The notes under the pieces were generated by a model. That model was not told the DNA's origin. It did no database searches and saw only the letters and a list, made by a program, of their open reading frames with translations. Positions 1-9,300 of a stretch of 64,000 nt of DNA are shown here, piece after piece. How positions within the stretch are numbered: position 1 is the stretch's first letter; the number at the start of each line of letters is the position of its first letter. A program made the translations under genes and the position numbers. The stretch covers positions 649,874 to 713,873 of the forward strand of contig NZ_JACIEF010000003.1 in NCBI RefSeq assembly GCF_014196715.1. Direction: 5' to 3'. The DNA comes from Pedobacter zeae. GTDB taxonomy: Bacteria; Bacteroidota; Bacteroidia; Sphingobacteriales; Sphingobacteriaceae.

Positions 1-608
1 TAAATGGCTTTGTTCAGGTTTTACAGCGCAAGGCCAGAAAAGATGAAGACAATTATGCCATGATTGCCCTCGATAAAGCTTATAACCAGATCAGAAAAAT
101 GACCACCATGATCAATGGTTTCTTAAATGTATCCCGTTTGGAATCAGGCAAGTTACTGATTGAAAAAACAGATTTTAGCCTGGATCAGTTATTAAAAGAA
201 ATCATTGAAGAAACGTATATTTCACAATCGTCACACGAGATTATATTTGAACCAACCTGTGAGGTAACTATCCATGCCGACCGGGATAAAATTGGCAATG
301 TAATTTCTAACCTGATCAGCAACGGAATAAAATATTCGGATAATAATACCCGGATAGAAATAAACTGCGACATACATGGTCAGGAGGTTGAAGTTCAGAT
401 TAAAGATGAGGGAATGGGCATAAATCCCGAAGATATTGATAAGCTTTTCGAACGTTATTACCGTGTAAAGGGCAATCATACCATCTCTGGCTTTGGCATA
501 GGACTTTACCTAAGCGCCGAAATAATAGAAAGGCATGGTGGCAGGATCTGGGCCGAAAGCGAGGAAGGCAAGGGTTCTGTTTTTCATTTTACTTTGCCAT
601 TGAATTAA
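1..608 (+). CDS. Sensor histidine kinase, C-terminal part (truncated by window edge)
   Basis: This is the 3' end of a membrane-type sensor histidine kinase that would autophosphorylate and pass phosphate to a response regulator. The frame is open to base 3 and reads NGFVQVLQRKA before the first ATG at 60, so that ATG is internal and the gene continues upstream. These residues match the helix just after the phospho-accepting His of HisKA, so the H-box lies just outside the window. The rest is an HATPase_c domain: an N-box (NVISNLISNGIKYS), a G1 box (DEGMGINPEDIDKLFERYYR) and a G2 box (GFGIGLYLS). It stops 277 bases before the convergent hutU. The cognate regulator is not visible. The family call is certain; the signal sensed is unknown. 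Confidence 0.93.
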   Translation, partial: NGFVQVLQRKARKDEDNYAMIALDKAYNQIRKMTTMINGFLNVSRLESGKLLIEKTDFSLDQLLKEIIEETYISQSSHEIIFEPTCEVTIHADRDKIGNVISNLISNGIKYSDNNTRIEINCDIHGQEVEVQIKDEGMGINPEDIDKLFERYYRVKGNHTISGFGIGLYLSAEIIERHGGRIWAESEEGKGSVFHFTLPLN

Positions 609-622
609 TTTACCCAAGCTTT

Positions 623-714
623 TCACCACAAAGTACACAAAGAAAATAGGCGCAAAGCATTCGTGTAATTTTTCCTCCCTGCCCTTTGTATAAAACTTGG
701 TATCCTTTGTGATA
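623..714. repeat. Imperfect inverted repeat, CACAAAG type
   Basis: The left part reads caccacaaagtacacaaag and the right part reads back ctttgt...ggtatcctttgtgata, giving an imperfect long inverted repeat in the convergent gap between the kinase and hutU. Sequences of this CACAAAG/CTTTGTG style are a common intergenic repeat type in Bacteroidota. It has no coding content. Confidence 0.45.
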
Positions 715-790
715 GGAAAAAAAGAAAAGCGCCCATGTTTTTCGTGGCTAAATTGCCGTTACAACACTTGTGCGATCTATTAGTTTAGTT

Positions 791-860
791 TGTCATTCTG
801 AGTGAAACGAAGAATCTTTCAGTATGTATGAAAAGATTCTTCACTGTGTTCAGAATGACA
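791..860. repeat. Palindromic intergenic repeat (TGTCATTCTGA family)
   Basis: Two 29-base arms (791-819 and 832-860) are inverted copies. The outer 11 bases and the inner 10 to 11 bases match perfectly, with a mismatched middle. The element begins tgtcattctga and ends tcagaatgaca, and lies between convergent genes. It resembles the dispersed palindromic repeats seen between genes in many Bacteroidota genomes, and a transcript could fold it into a long hairpin that ends both flanking genes. Confidence 0.65.
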
Positions 861-884
861 AAAAGCATTTTTCTTTATAAAACC

Positions 885-2891
885 TTAATCTATCTTTAAT
901 CCCTCCAAAACCTTGTCATCAACCAGGTGCGGCAGCGTAATCTTCATAGTATCAGTACGGTCCATTTCGCGCTGTATTGCAAAGCGGGCTTCTTTATTAC
1001 GTGCCCAGCTTCTGCGGGCAATCCCGTTGTTCACATCATAAAAAAGCATGTTCTGTAGTTTCTCTGCAGCCTGTTCGGTTCCATCAAGCACCAATCCAAA
1101 ACCACCGTTTATCACTTCGCCCCAGCCTACGCCGCCACCGTTATGGATCGAAACCCAGGTTGCCCCCCTAAAACTATCTCCAATTACATTATGGATAGCC
1201 ATATCGGCAGTAAATCTGCTTCCATCGTAAATATTGCTCGTTTCCCTAAAAGGCGAATCCGTTCCGCTTACATCATGATGATCTCTTCCTAAAATCACAG
1301 GGGCCGATAATTCGCCGGTTTTAATCGCCTCATTAAAGCGCAAAGCAATTTTTACCCTTCCTTCGGCATCAGCATATAAAATCCGAGCTTTTGAGCCCAC
1401 CACCAACCTGTTTTCTTTGGCTGCAGTAATCCAGTTGATATTATCCTGCAATTGCTGTTGTATTTCTGCAGGTGCGGTAAGTTTAATTTCTTCCATCACT
1501 TCTTTTGCGATGCGATCGGTTAAATCGAGATCCCTTTCATCGCCCGATGCACAAACCCATCTAAACGGACCAAAGCCGTAATCGAAACACAATGGCCCAA
1601 GAATGTCTTCCACATAAGACGGATACCTGAAATCTATTCCATTGGCCGACATCACATCGGCACCTGCCCTGCTGCATTCCAGTAAAAAAGCATTTCCATA
1701 ATCAAAAAAGTATGTTCCCCTGGCAGCATGCCTGTTAACGCTGGCCGCGTGTCTTTTCAGTGAATCCTGAACCTCAATTTTAAACTGTCCTGCCGCATTG
1801 GCCATCATTTCATTGGCTTCCTCAAAACCTAAACCTACGGGATAATAACCGCCTGAATAAGGGTTATGAAGCGAAGTTTGATCAGAACCAATTACCACTT
1901 CAATATTTTCTTCATCAAAACGTTCCCATACCTCCACAACGTTACCAATGTAAGCCAATGATACAGTTTGTTCTTTGGTTTGAGCCAATAAAACCCTTTT
2001 CACCAGATCATCTAAATTATCGATCAGTTCATCTACCCAACCCTGTTGGTGTCTTTTGGCCGCTGCCTTCGGATTCACTTCGGCACATACCGTGATGCAA
2101 CCCACAATATTACCGGCCTTAGTTTGTGCACCACTCATTCCACCCAGTCCGGCGGTAAGGAAAATTTTACCGGCAGTATCCTTCCCATAAAAACCTTTTT
2201 TACGGAAAGCATTCATTAAGGTAATTGCCGTACCATGAACAATGCCCTGAGGCCCGATGTACATATATGAACCAGCGGTCATCTGCCCGTATTGGGTTAC
2301 GCCTAAGGCATTGAATTTTTCAAGATCTTCAGGCGAAGAATAATTCGGTACCATCATGCCATTGGTTACCACAACCCGTGGTGCCGCCACACTTGATGGA
2401 AATAACCCCTGCGGATGCCCGCTGTAAATATTCAGCGTTTGCTGATCGGTCATTGTGGCGAGGTATTGCATGGTAAGTAAATATTGGGCCCAGTTTTGGA
2501 ATACGCTGCCATTACCGCCATAGGTAATCAATTCTTCGGGGTGTTGCGCTATTGCCGGGTCTAAATTATTCTGGATCATGAGCATAATTGCAGCGGCATG
2601 TCTCGTTCGGCATGGATACTCCGTTATCGGCCGGGCATAAATGGCATAATCTGGCATAAAACGGTACATATAAATGTGCCCGTAGTTCTCCAGCTCATCT
2701 AAAAACTCCTGCGCGAGTTCCCGGTGCCATGCTTCGGGGAAGTAACGCAGCGCATTTTTGATGCTCAGTCTTTTTTCCGCAGCATTTAATACCGCTCTTC
2801 TTACCGGCGCGTGGTTTAATTGCTCATTTCTTGTTTTTTTTGCGGGTAAAACCGATGGGATACCTGCCAATAACTGTGCTTTAAAATCCAT
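885..2891 (-). CDS. hutU: Urocanate hydratase (urocanase)
   Basis: Converts urocanate to 4-imidazolone-5-propionate in the cytoplasm, the second step of histidine breakdown, using tightly bound NAD+. Visible landmarks are the N-terminal run TYGGNGSVFQNWAQY, the NAD-binding run GLGGMSGAQTKA and the later FDYGNAFLLECSRAGAD block. The protein is about 668 residues, longer than the roughly 555 of the Pseudomonas and Bacillus form but usual for the long form found in Bacteroidota and animals. The frame opens with TTG at 2900, but the ATG at 2891 (MDFKAQLLAG) is the better start. It lies 18 bases downstream of hutH on the same strand, so the two are co-transcribed. hutI and hutG are not in the window. 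Confidence 0.96.
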   Translation of the reverse strand: MDFKAQLLAGIPSVLPAKKTRNEQLNHAPVRRAVLNAAEKRLSIKNALRYFPEAWHRELAQEFLDELENYGHIYMYRFMPDYAIYARPITEYPCRTRHAAAIMLMIQNNLDPAIAQHPEELITYGGNGSVFQNWAQYLLTMQYLATMTDQQTLNIYSGHPQGLFPSSVAAPRVVVTNGMMVPNYSSPEDLEKFNALGVTQYGQMTAGSYMYIGPQGIVHGTAITLMNAFRKKGFYGKDTAGKIFLTAGLGGMSGAQTKAGNIVGCITVCAEVNPKAAAKRHQQGWVDELIDNLDDLVKRVLLAQTKEQTVSLAYIGNVVEVWERFDEENIEVVIGSDQTSLHNPYSGGYYPVGLGFEEANEMMANAAGQFKIEVQDSLKRHAASVNRHAARGTYFFDYGNAFLLECSRAGADVMSANGIDFRYPSYVEDILGPLCFDYGFGPFRWVCASGDERDLDLTDRIAKEVMEEIKLTAPAEIQQQLQDNINWITAAKENRLVVGSKARILYADAEGRVKIALRFNEAIKTGELSAPVILGRDHHDVSGTDSPFRETSNIYDGSRFTADMAIHNVIGDSFRGATWVSIHNGGGVGWGEVINGGFGLVLDGTEQAAEKLQNMLFYDVNNGIARRSWARNKEARFAIQREMDRTDTMKITLPHLVDDKVLEGLKID

Positions 2892-2909
2892 TTTCTGCAA
2901 TTTTAATTT

Positions 2910-4442
2910 TTATAACCCCTGTTCAGCCTGAGTTGCAGCGGCAATAATTTTACCCTGTTTTACCATTTGGATAGCATTTTCCATCCTATCGTACATGATC
3001 TGATCTTCTTCAAAATGATCAATTTCTGACCGGACAAAAGCATGTACTGCAGCCAGTATTTTACCGGGCTTTAAAGGATAATGATAATCGATGGCCTGTG
3101 CCGCACAGAAGAGTTCGATTCCCAGTATTTTTTCTACATTTTCTATTACCTGTAAAGCTTTACGCGCGCCAATGGAACCCATACTTACGTGATCTTCCTG
3201 ACCCAGCGAGGTGGGAATACTATCGGCACTGGCCGGGAAACAAAGTCCTTTATTTTCGCTGGCCAAAGCTGCCGAGGTATATTGAACAATCATAAAACCT
3301 GAATTTAATCCGGTTTCCTTCATGAGCAATTTCGGCACACCCGGCGTATTTCCCTCTAAAGAAAGGTAAATCCGTCTATCGCTGATATTTCCGATTTCTG
3401 AAGCGGCCAAACAGGCATAATCAAGTGGTAAAGCCAATGGCTGACCATGAAAATTACCTCCGCTGATGGTTAAATCGTCATTAAATATGACAGGATTATC
3501 GGTTACCGCGTTAAGTTCGATTTCCAAAGCTTCTTTTAAATGTAACCATGCCGTTCTGGAAGCGCCATGTACCTGTGGGATGCACCGCAAAGAGTAAGGA
3601 TCCTGTACTTTAGCGCAATTGGCATGCGATTTCATAATTTCAGAACCGTGCAACAGTTTCCTTACCTGCCCTGCCACCTCAATATTTGCGGGATACGGCC
3701 TTAGCTCATGAAGCCGCGCTTCAAAAGGTTTTTCTGATCCCTGTAAGCCCTCAATCATCAGCGCCGCAATAATATCTGCAGATGCCAGCAAATTTTCCAA
3801 ACGCTGCACTACCTTAACCGCATGTGCAGCGATAAACTGTGTGCCATTGATCAGGGCCAACCCCTCTTTAGGTCCCAAATGCAAAGGTTGCATGTTGTAT
3901 TTTTTTAAAAGCGCTGTTGTGCTGATCATTTCACCTTGGTAATGCACTTTTCCGAGACCTATTAATGGTAAAAACAGGTGGGATAATGGAGCCAGATCGC
4001 CAGAAGCACCAACTGAACCCTGTTTTGGAACAACCGGTATAGCGCCAGTTTCTAAAAACCAGATCATACGATCGAGGGTTTCTATTCGGATGCCCGAATA
4101 GCCCTGGGCCAAAGCCTGCAACTTTAAAACCAGCATCAGTTTCGATATTTCCAGATCAATAGGCTCACCAACGCCTACGGCATGGCTTTTTAATATATTT
4201 TCCTGCAGTTTCCTGGTATCTGCTGCCGAAATCATTTCGGTACAAAGCGGCCCGAAACCTGTATTGATTCCGTAAACGGCCTTGCCAGAAACCGCAATAC
4301 GCTCTACTACCGCACTACTTTCGATTACCTTTTGCCGCGCGCTTTCGCTAATTACCCCTTTGGTTTCACCCCTGCTGATGGCCAGTGCCAATTCAGCCGT
4401 TAAATGATCTGTACCATAGTTAAAAATCTGTTGCCCACTCAT
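2910..4442 (-). CDS. hutH: Histidine ammonia-lyase
   Basis: Deaminates L-histidine to trans-urocanate and ammonia, the first step of histidine use. The self-made MIO electrophile comes from the Ala-Ser-Gly triad in GSVGASGDLAPLSH (residues about 146-148). An upstream YGINTGFGPL motif carries the conserved active-site Tyr, and a C-terminal QEDHVSMGS block is also typical. The length of about 510 residues is normal. The longer frame starts at a TTG (4463); the ATG at 4442 (MSGQQIFNYG) fits the family N-terminus. It is the first gene of a hutH-hutU operon read divergently from the LysR gene at 4520, which is the obvious candidate regulator. Confidence 0.97.
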   Translation of the reverse strand: MSGQQIFNYGTDHLTAELALAISRGETKGVISESARQKVIESSAVVERIAVSGKAVYGINTGFGPLCTEMISAADTRKLQENILKSHAVGVGEPIDLEISKLMLVLKLQALAQGYSGIRIETLDRMIWFLETGAIPVVPKQGSVGASGDLAPLSHLFLPLIGLGKVHYQGEMISTTALLKKYNMQPLHLGPKEGLALINGTQFIAAHAVKVVQRLENLLASADIIAALMIEGLQGSEKPFEARLHELRPYPANIEVAGQVRKLLHGSEIMKSHANCAKVQDPYSLRCIPQVHGASRTAWLHLKEALEIELNAVTDNPVIFNDDLTISGGNFHGQPLALPLDYACLAASEIGNISDRRIYLSLEGNTPGVPKLLMKETGLNSGFMIVQYTSAALASENKGLCFPASADSIPTSLGQEDHVSMGSIGARKALQVIENVEKILGIELFCAAQAIDYHYPLKPGKILAAVHAFVRSEIDHFEEDQIMYDRMENAIQMVKQGKIIAAATQAEQGL

Positions 4443-4460
4443 AATCTTAAAGGTTTTACA

Positions 4461-4486
4461 CAAAAATAAGCGGTATATTTGATACC
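4461..4486. promoter_or_regulatory. Divergent hutH/lysR promoter region with LysR-type box
   Basis: The 77-base gap between hutH and the LysR gene holds an inverted repeat ggtat-N5-atacc at 4472-4486. It overlaps a plus-strand TATATTTG (4474-4481), which fits the Bacteroidota -7 consensus TAnnTTTG. A minus-strand TATTTTTG (4468 to 4461) sits beside it. A LysR regulator bound to the repeat could control both its own gene and hutHU. The -33 elements are not clear. Confidence 0.5.
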
Positions 4487-4519
4487 TATAAATACCAATT
4501 ACATCATCATTTAATAACC

Positions 4520-5413
4520 ATGAGTTATCAGATAGAATTGCGCCATTTAAAGTATTTCCAGGTGCTGGCCGAAGAACTGAAATTTAGGAAAGCGGCCGAC
4601 CGCCTGTTTATTTCGCAGCCTGGCCTAAGCCGGCAGATTAAACAGATGGAAGAAATTTTTAATGCCCCATTGTTCGATCGTAATAAGAAAAAGGTAACCC
4701 TTACCGAAGCAGGCATTTACCTGAAAGAAGAGGTTGATTTCTTGTTCGGGCATATTGAAAACATTAAAAAACAGGTAGCCAATATAGCAGAGGGCAAACA
4801 AGGTGAACTCCGGATCGGTTTTTTAGGTTCTGCCGCACAGAAAATTGTTCCGGAAATTATTTTTAAACTCAACAAACATTTTCCGGAAATCAGGACCAAC
4901 CTGGATGAGATGCCCAATAAGCTACAGATGGAATTATTGGAAAAGGATATGCTGGATATTGGCTTTGTGCGGATACAACAGTTTAAGGCTGGTATTTCCA
5001 AATACATGATCCACCAGGATACTTTTTCATTGGTGTTACCCAAAAGCCACCCGATGAAAAAAGCCAGCTTTGAAGCGGTGAAAAAACTGGGCGATGAACC
5101 TTTTATCTTTTTCTCGAGTGATGACAGTCCCTTTTATTACGACCTGATGATGAGCATCTGTGAGGACCATGGATTTAAGCCCAAAACCTATCATAAATCG
5201 GTTAATGCCCTCACCATTTATAAATTGGTAGAAGAAGGTTTAGGCATTGCCATTGTGCCTACAGGCCTGCAATACGGCTATCAGGAAAATGTGAAGTTTA
5301 TAGAGCTGACCCATATCCCGCAACGAACGGAGCTGTACATGACCTGGAAAGAATCGAACCGTAACCCTGCGTTAAAGAACGTAATTAAATTATTGCTAAA
5401 GGATAAGGTTTAG
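4520..5413 (+). CDS. LysR-family transcriptional regulator
   Basis: A 297-residue DNA-binding regulator. The N-terminal winged helix-turn-helix is typical (LRHLKYFQVLAEELKFRKAADRLFISQPGLSRQIKQME, first 45 residues), followed by a linker helix and a two-lobed periplasmic-binding-protein-like effector domain from about residue 90. It is divergent from hutH-hutU, so control of histidine degradation, with urocanate or histidine as ligand, is the natural inference. It is not a HutC-type GntR repressor, so the ligand is unproven. The stop codon overlaps a 13-base-pair hairpin that probably acts as a terminator. Confidence 0.93.
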   Translation: MSYQIELRHLKYFQVLAEELKFRKAADRLFISQPGLSRQIKQMEEIFNAPLFDRNKKKVTLTEAGIYLKEEVDFLFGHIENIKKQVANIAEGKQGELRIGFLGSAAQKIVPEIIFKLNKHFPEIRTNLDEMPNKLQMELLEKDMLDIGFVRIQQFKAGISKYMIHQDTFSLVLPKSHPMKKASFEAVKKLGDEPFIFFSSDDSPFYYDLMMSICEDHGFKPKTYHKSVNALTIYKLVEEGLGIAIVPTGLQYGYQENVKFIELTHIPQRTELYMTWKESNRNPALKNVIKLLLKDKV

Positions 5414-5430
5414 CGTATATCCTTTAGCAA
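5393..5430. terminator. Hairpin between convergent lysR and Rhs immunity gene
   Basis: Perfect 13-base arms, ttgctaaaggata (5393-5405) and tatcctttagcaa (5418-5430), with a 12-base loop. They overlap the end of the LysR gene and are followed by T-rich sequence. It probably ends transcription from both sides. Confidence 0.6.
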
Positions 5431-5446
5431 ACTTTTAACATCATTT

Positions 5447-6364
5447 TTATTTTTCCAAAATCCGTTTTTCCAGCTTTTGGGTGGTTTCATCCAATGGAAC
5501 GGGAAGCTTTTGTGCTATAAAAGGCAGAAAATCTTTTAATAGTGGATGGGTAATAAAATCAATCGGCAGACCCTGTTGTGAACGCAATTGCAGGAGTGTT
5601 ATAATTTCTATCGGAAAATATTGCCATCTTTCGCGGTTGAAAGGCCGAGTTAAATCATCTTTGCTATTTGCGATATGAAAATCAGCCAACTCATTAACCC
5701 ATTTATTTACTACTAGCGAATCTGTAGCATATAAATTTTTGCCTGCAAACTCATATGCTTCGTCTGTTGGTTTTAGATGATGGTTAATCTCTTTAGAAAT
5801 AGTTGAGTAACCCGCGTTATGAAGTAAAACGGACGTTAAATACAAAGTGCTTTTAAAACCAAAATCTAAATTTTGAGGATAAATCTCCAATTTGGCTTTA
5901 TTGGATTCGAGAAAATTCGATAAATGCTTAGCTAAAACTTCGGTTTTATCAGGGAAATAACCCAATGACAGAAGTGTACTTAATGCCAAATCGGTATGTA
6001 ATACGCTGTTAACGAATTGATTGGTTTTGTAAGCATAAGTTTGAACTAATAGATCAGTAAAATATGATTTTAATAATACGACAAAGGCGTCTTCATTATT
6101 TTTCTCAATAAGATTTAATATTCCTTCCGGAATTTTAAATCGATATGAATAAGAAGAGAGTACATACAATAAATCATAATCCACTACCTCTTCTTCGTCC
6201 CACACAACCATTTTCTTTTGAAAGGTTCTGGCATTTTTATGAAGAAAATCTTCAATAAACTCTTTAATGAATGGTTCTTCATCCTGTGATGACTTGAGTA
6301 CTTTCTGAAAAAAAATTTTGAATTCTTTTGTGCTATACATAAACTTTTTTTTTATTAATGGCAT
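5447..6364 (-). CDS. Putative immunity protein for the Rhs toxin
   Basis: The 305-residue product has no signal peptide or membrane segment and is mostly helical and AT-rich in coding. I do not recognise the family. It lies directly downstream of the Rhs gene, and its first ATG (6364) overlaps the Rhs stop codon at 6355-6357. That overlap and its position mark it as the cognate immunity protein, neutralising the nuclease-like Rhs tail in the cytoplasm. A second in-frame ATG at 6340 follows an A-rich stretch and could be the true start (MYSTKEFKIF). Immunity function is inferred from position only. Confidence 0.6.
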   Translation of the reverse strand: MPLIKKKFMYSTKEFKIFFQKVLKSSQDEEPFIKEFIEDFLHKNARTFQKKMVVWDEEEVVDYDLLYVLSSYSYRFKIPEGILNLIEKNNEDAFVVLLKSYFTDLLVQTYAYKTNQFVNSVLHTDLALSTLLSLGYFPDKTEVLAKHLSNFLESNKAKLEIYPQNLDFGFKSTLYLTSVLLHNAGYSTISKEINHHLKPTDEAYEFAGKNLYATDSLVVNKWVNELADFHIANSKDDLTRPFNRERWQYFPIEIITLLQLRSQQGLPIDFITHPLLKDFLPFIAQKLPVPLDETTQKLEKRILEK

Positions 6365-9300
6365 GTACCTTTAGCTGTTTGAGTGCGAGAAACTTCATCC
6401 CAGTCTGATACCAATGCGCTTTTCACTTTGAATCTACCTTTTGCTCCCCGGCCAACAAATACATCCACAACTCTTTTATCTCCAATATTATTCAATATAC
6501 TATTAGCTTGCTGTCGAGATAATCCAAAATCAGTAATATTATCTTTCTCCAATATGTTTTTGATAAAGAAGTCAGAATTTAATTGCCTGTCAGATAAATT
6601 ACCTACGTTTCCTGAAATGTTGGTTTTTACCTCAAAAATATCAAATTTTCCATCATGACGCATCCCCACTACATCAATACCGTGGCCGGATGCATTTTGA
6701 ACTTGAAATACACGTGAATACCTGTTCGAATTTTGTAAAGCCTCTTTCACCCATTTTTCGCCGTAATCGCCCAATGCCTGCTGAAAGGTCTTTAAGCCAA
6801 ATACATCTACTTCATAATTACTATTAAATACGTAGCCATAAATTGAAGGATTACCGCCCCATAAACCGATCGGATCCTGAGAAATGTAATTTCCCTGCTC
6901 CGGGTCGTAATATCTAAAACGGTTATAATACAATCCTGTTTCCACATCTTCATATTGCCCCTGGTACCTGAACGGTACAAACTCCCGGTTACCGCTCAGT
7001 TTACGGATTTTCCCGTAAATATCGAGTTCGCAATCCCATACTTTTCCCCCTGCATCATCATAAGCCTGTACGGGAGTGCCCATATAATCGCTGATAATAG
7101 AATAATATTGCCCGTTAACGATTTTGGCACTTGGCGTAAATTTAACCTGATCGTAAACCCAGGTAATTAAATCATCGCCAAGTGGTTCTGTTTTATCGTA
7201 ACCAAGCAATCCATCTTCATTAATCACCAGGTTGGGTCGTTCATTTAAGGGATAATTCCACTCGTGAAGCAGCAGATTACCATCCCATACATAACGGTAA
7301 ATAACTCCCTGCCCTTCGCTCCCTTTTAATGATGAACCATGAATAATTTTAGCCTTCCTCCTGCCTAAGGCATCGTATTCGAAACTGATAAGCTCACCGT
7401 GTGGGTTCCTAATGGCCTTCAGCATGCCAGTTGCTGCCCAGGCATAAGCCCAATCGCCCTCTTTCCATTCTGGTAAGTCGGGATCGGCATCGGCTAAAAT
7501 ATCAAGTGTTTCTGCTTTAGGGAGATCGGGATTGGCCATTGCCCAGTTTAATTTTTTACCAAATAAGCCATTTTCTTCTTCATCGGTCACTTCTTCTTTT
7601 GCCAGCCCAATAATATTGCGTTTACTTTTTTGTACCAGGTTACCCCTGGCATCGTAACGGTAATACCATTGATCATCTTTAAGCAATTTACCTCCTTTGT
7701 CGTAACGCCTGTCGTTACGCCCGGTTGTTTTGTATAGATTTCCAACTTCATCGGGGTTTTTATGGATTACTTTGCCGTCATCGCTATAACTTGCTGACGA
7801 CAGGCTACCGAAAGTATCATACCTGTAATTGATATTCCCCCCCGTAATGCTGTTTAAACAGCTATTGAGTTTATCGTTCGGTCCCCAGGTATATTGTTTA
7901 AAAGCAGTAACAGCGTGGCCTGCTTCAATCTTTTGACTAATCGGATGGCCTTCGTGGTCATAACTGAAAGCAGCTTTCACTCCACCGCTTAAACTGCGAC
8001 TGATTTCCTGTCCGTTTTTGTTATGGGCGATGGCTGCAGCCCATTGTGCAGACCGGCCACTTTTTGCTGCAATGCCTTTCAGATATCCTATTTCATCATA
8101 ATCATATTTAATATCAGCGCCTAGTGAACTGTTTAAACTAATCAGATTGCCAAAAACATCGTATTGATAATTGATCTGATATCCATCCTGTATTTCCTGA
8201 GTAATAAGCCCTAATGGGTTCCGCTTAAAATTAACCGAAGAAAGCTCGTTTTCTGCGGTTATGAGCAAACCCAGTTTATTGTATTGGAAAGCTTCGTAGG
8301 TACCATCTTCATAACTGCTGTAAACCAAACGGCCACTTAAATCATAATTGTGGTAAATGGCTTTACCATCAGCCTGTATCGTTTTGATGATCTGCCCATC
8401 CAGGTTGCGGATATATTGCTGCTCTTGCCCATCGAAGCCGATTTCTTTCACCACATCATCATTGGCATCTCTTAAAAAGATATATTCTTCGCCCTTTTCA
8501 TTGGTAATGGCTTTTAAATTTTCCCATTGATCATAAGCAAAGTGAAGGGTTTGGGTATTTTGTTTCGATACCTGATTACTTCTTCGCTGCATTTTTAAGC
8601 TACCCATTGGGGTATAAGCCATATGCCATTCTTCATGGCCATCGGTAGCATAAACAGGCAGATCGTAGGCATCATATTCGAAACGCAAGGCTTCTCCTCC
8701 AAAATCTTTCACCATAATTACCCGTCCCATTTCATCACGTTCCCAAAGGGTAGTTTGATCATCACCCGAACTAAAGCGGATCAATCGGCCATAATCATCA
8801 TAAGTCCAACGGCTGCTATTGCCTTCGTTCGTAACCGATTCGATTAATTGGTTTAAAGAATTATAGGTCCAATGGACCTCATTTCCATCCTGATCGCGAC
8901 AGAACACAGGTAATTTCTGTTCTTCTTTATAATAAAAATCAATTACACGGTTATCTTTTTGAACGTGTTGAAGCAACTGGTTCTGATCATTGTACAGCCA
9001 GGTTTCGTTCGATCCGGCCGGGTCACTGCGTAGGATCAGGTTATTGTTGTCGTCGTACGCGTAGTGATACTGCTCGCCATCTGCAGTATGGTAAGTGATA
9101 ATATTGCCGCGATCATCGTACTCGTAGCCGATTACCCTACCCTCAGGGCTGGAAACCATTTTTTCTTCGTTGTAGCGATCATGTTCATACCAGGTTTCGC
9201 CGCCCAGCGCATCTACTTTTTTGTATACCAGATCGTTTTCATCATAATAATAACGCTCTGTTTTGCCATCACGATAATACACCTCATTAAAACCTTCATC

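Noticed and set aside
791..860. Possible CRISPR unit
   Set aside because: There is one inverted repeat only, with no direct repeat series or spacers; no cas genes are in the window.
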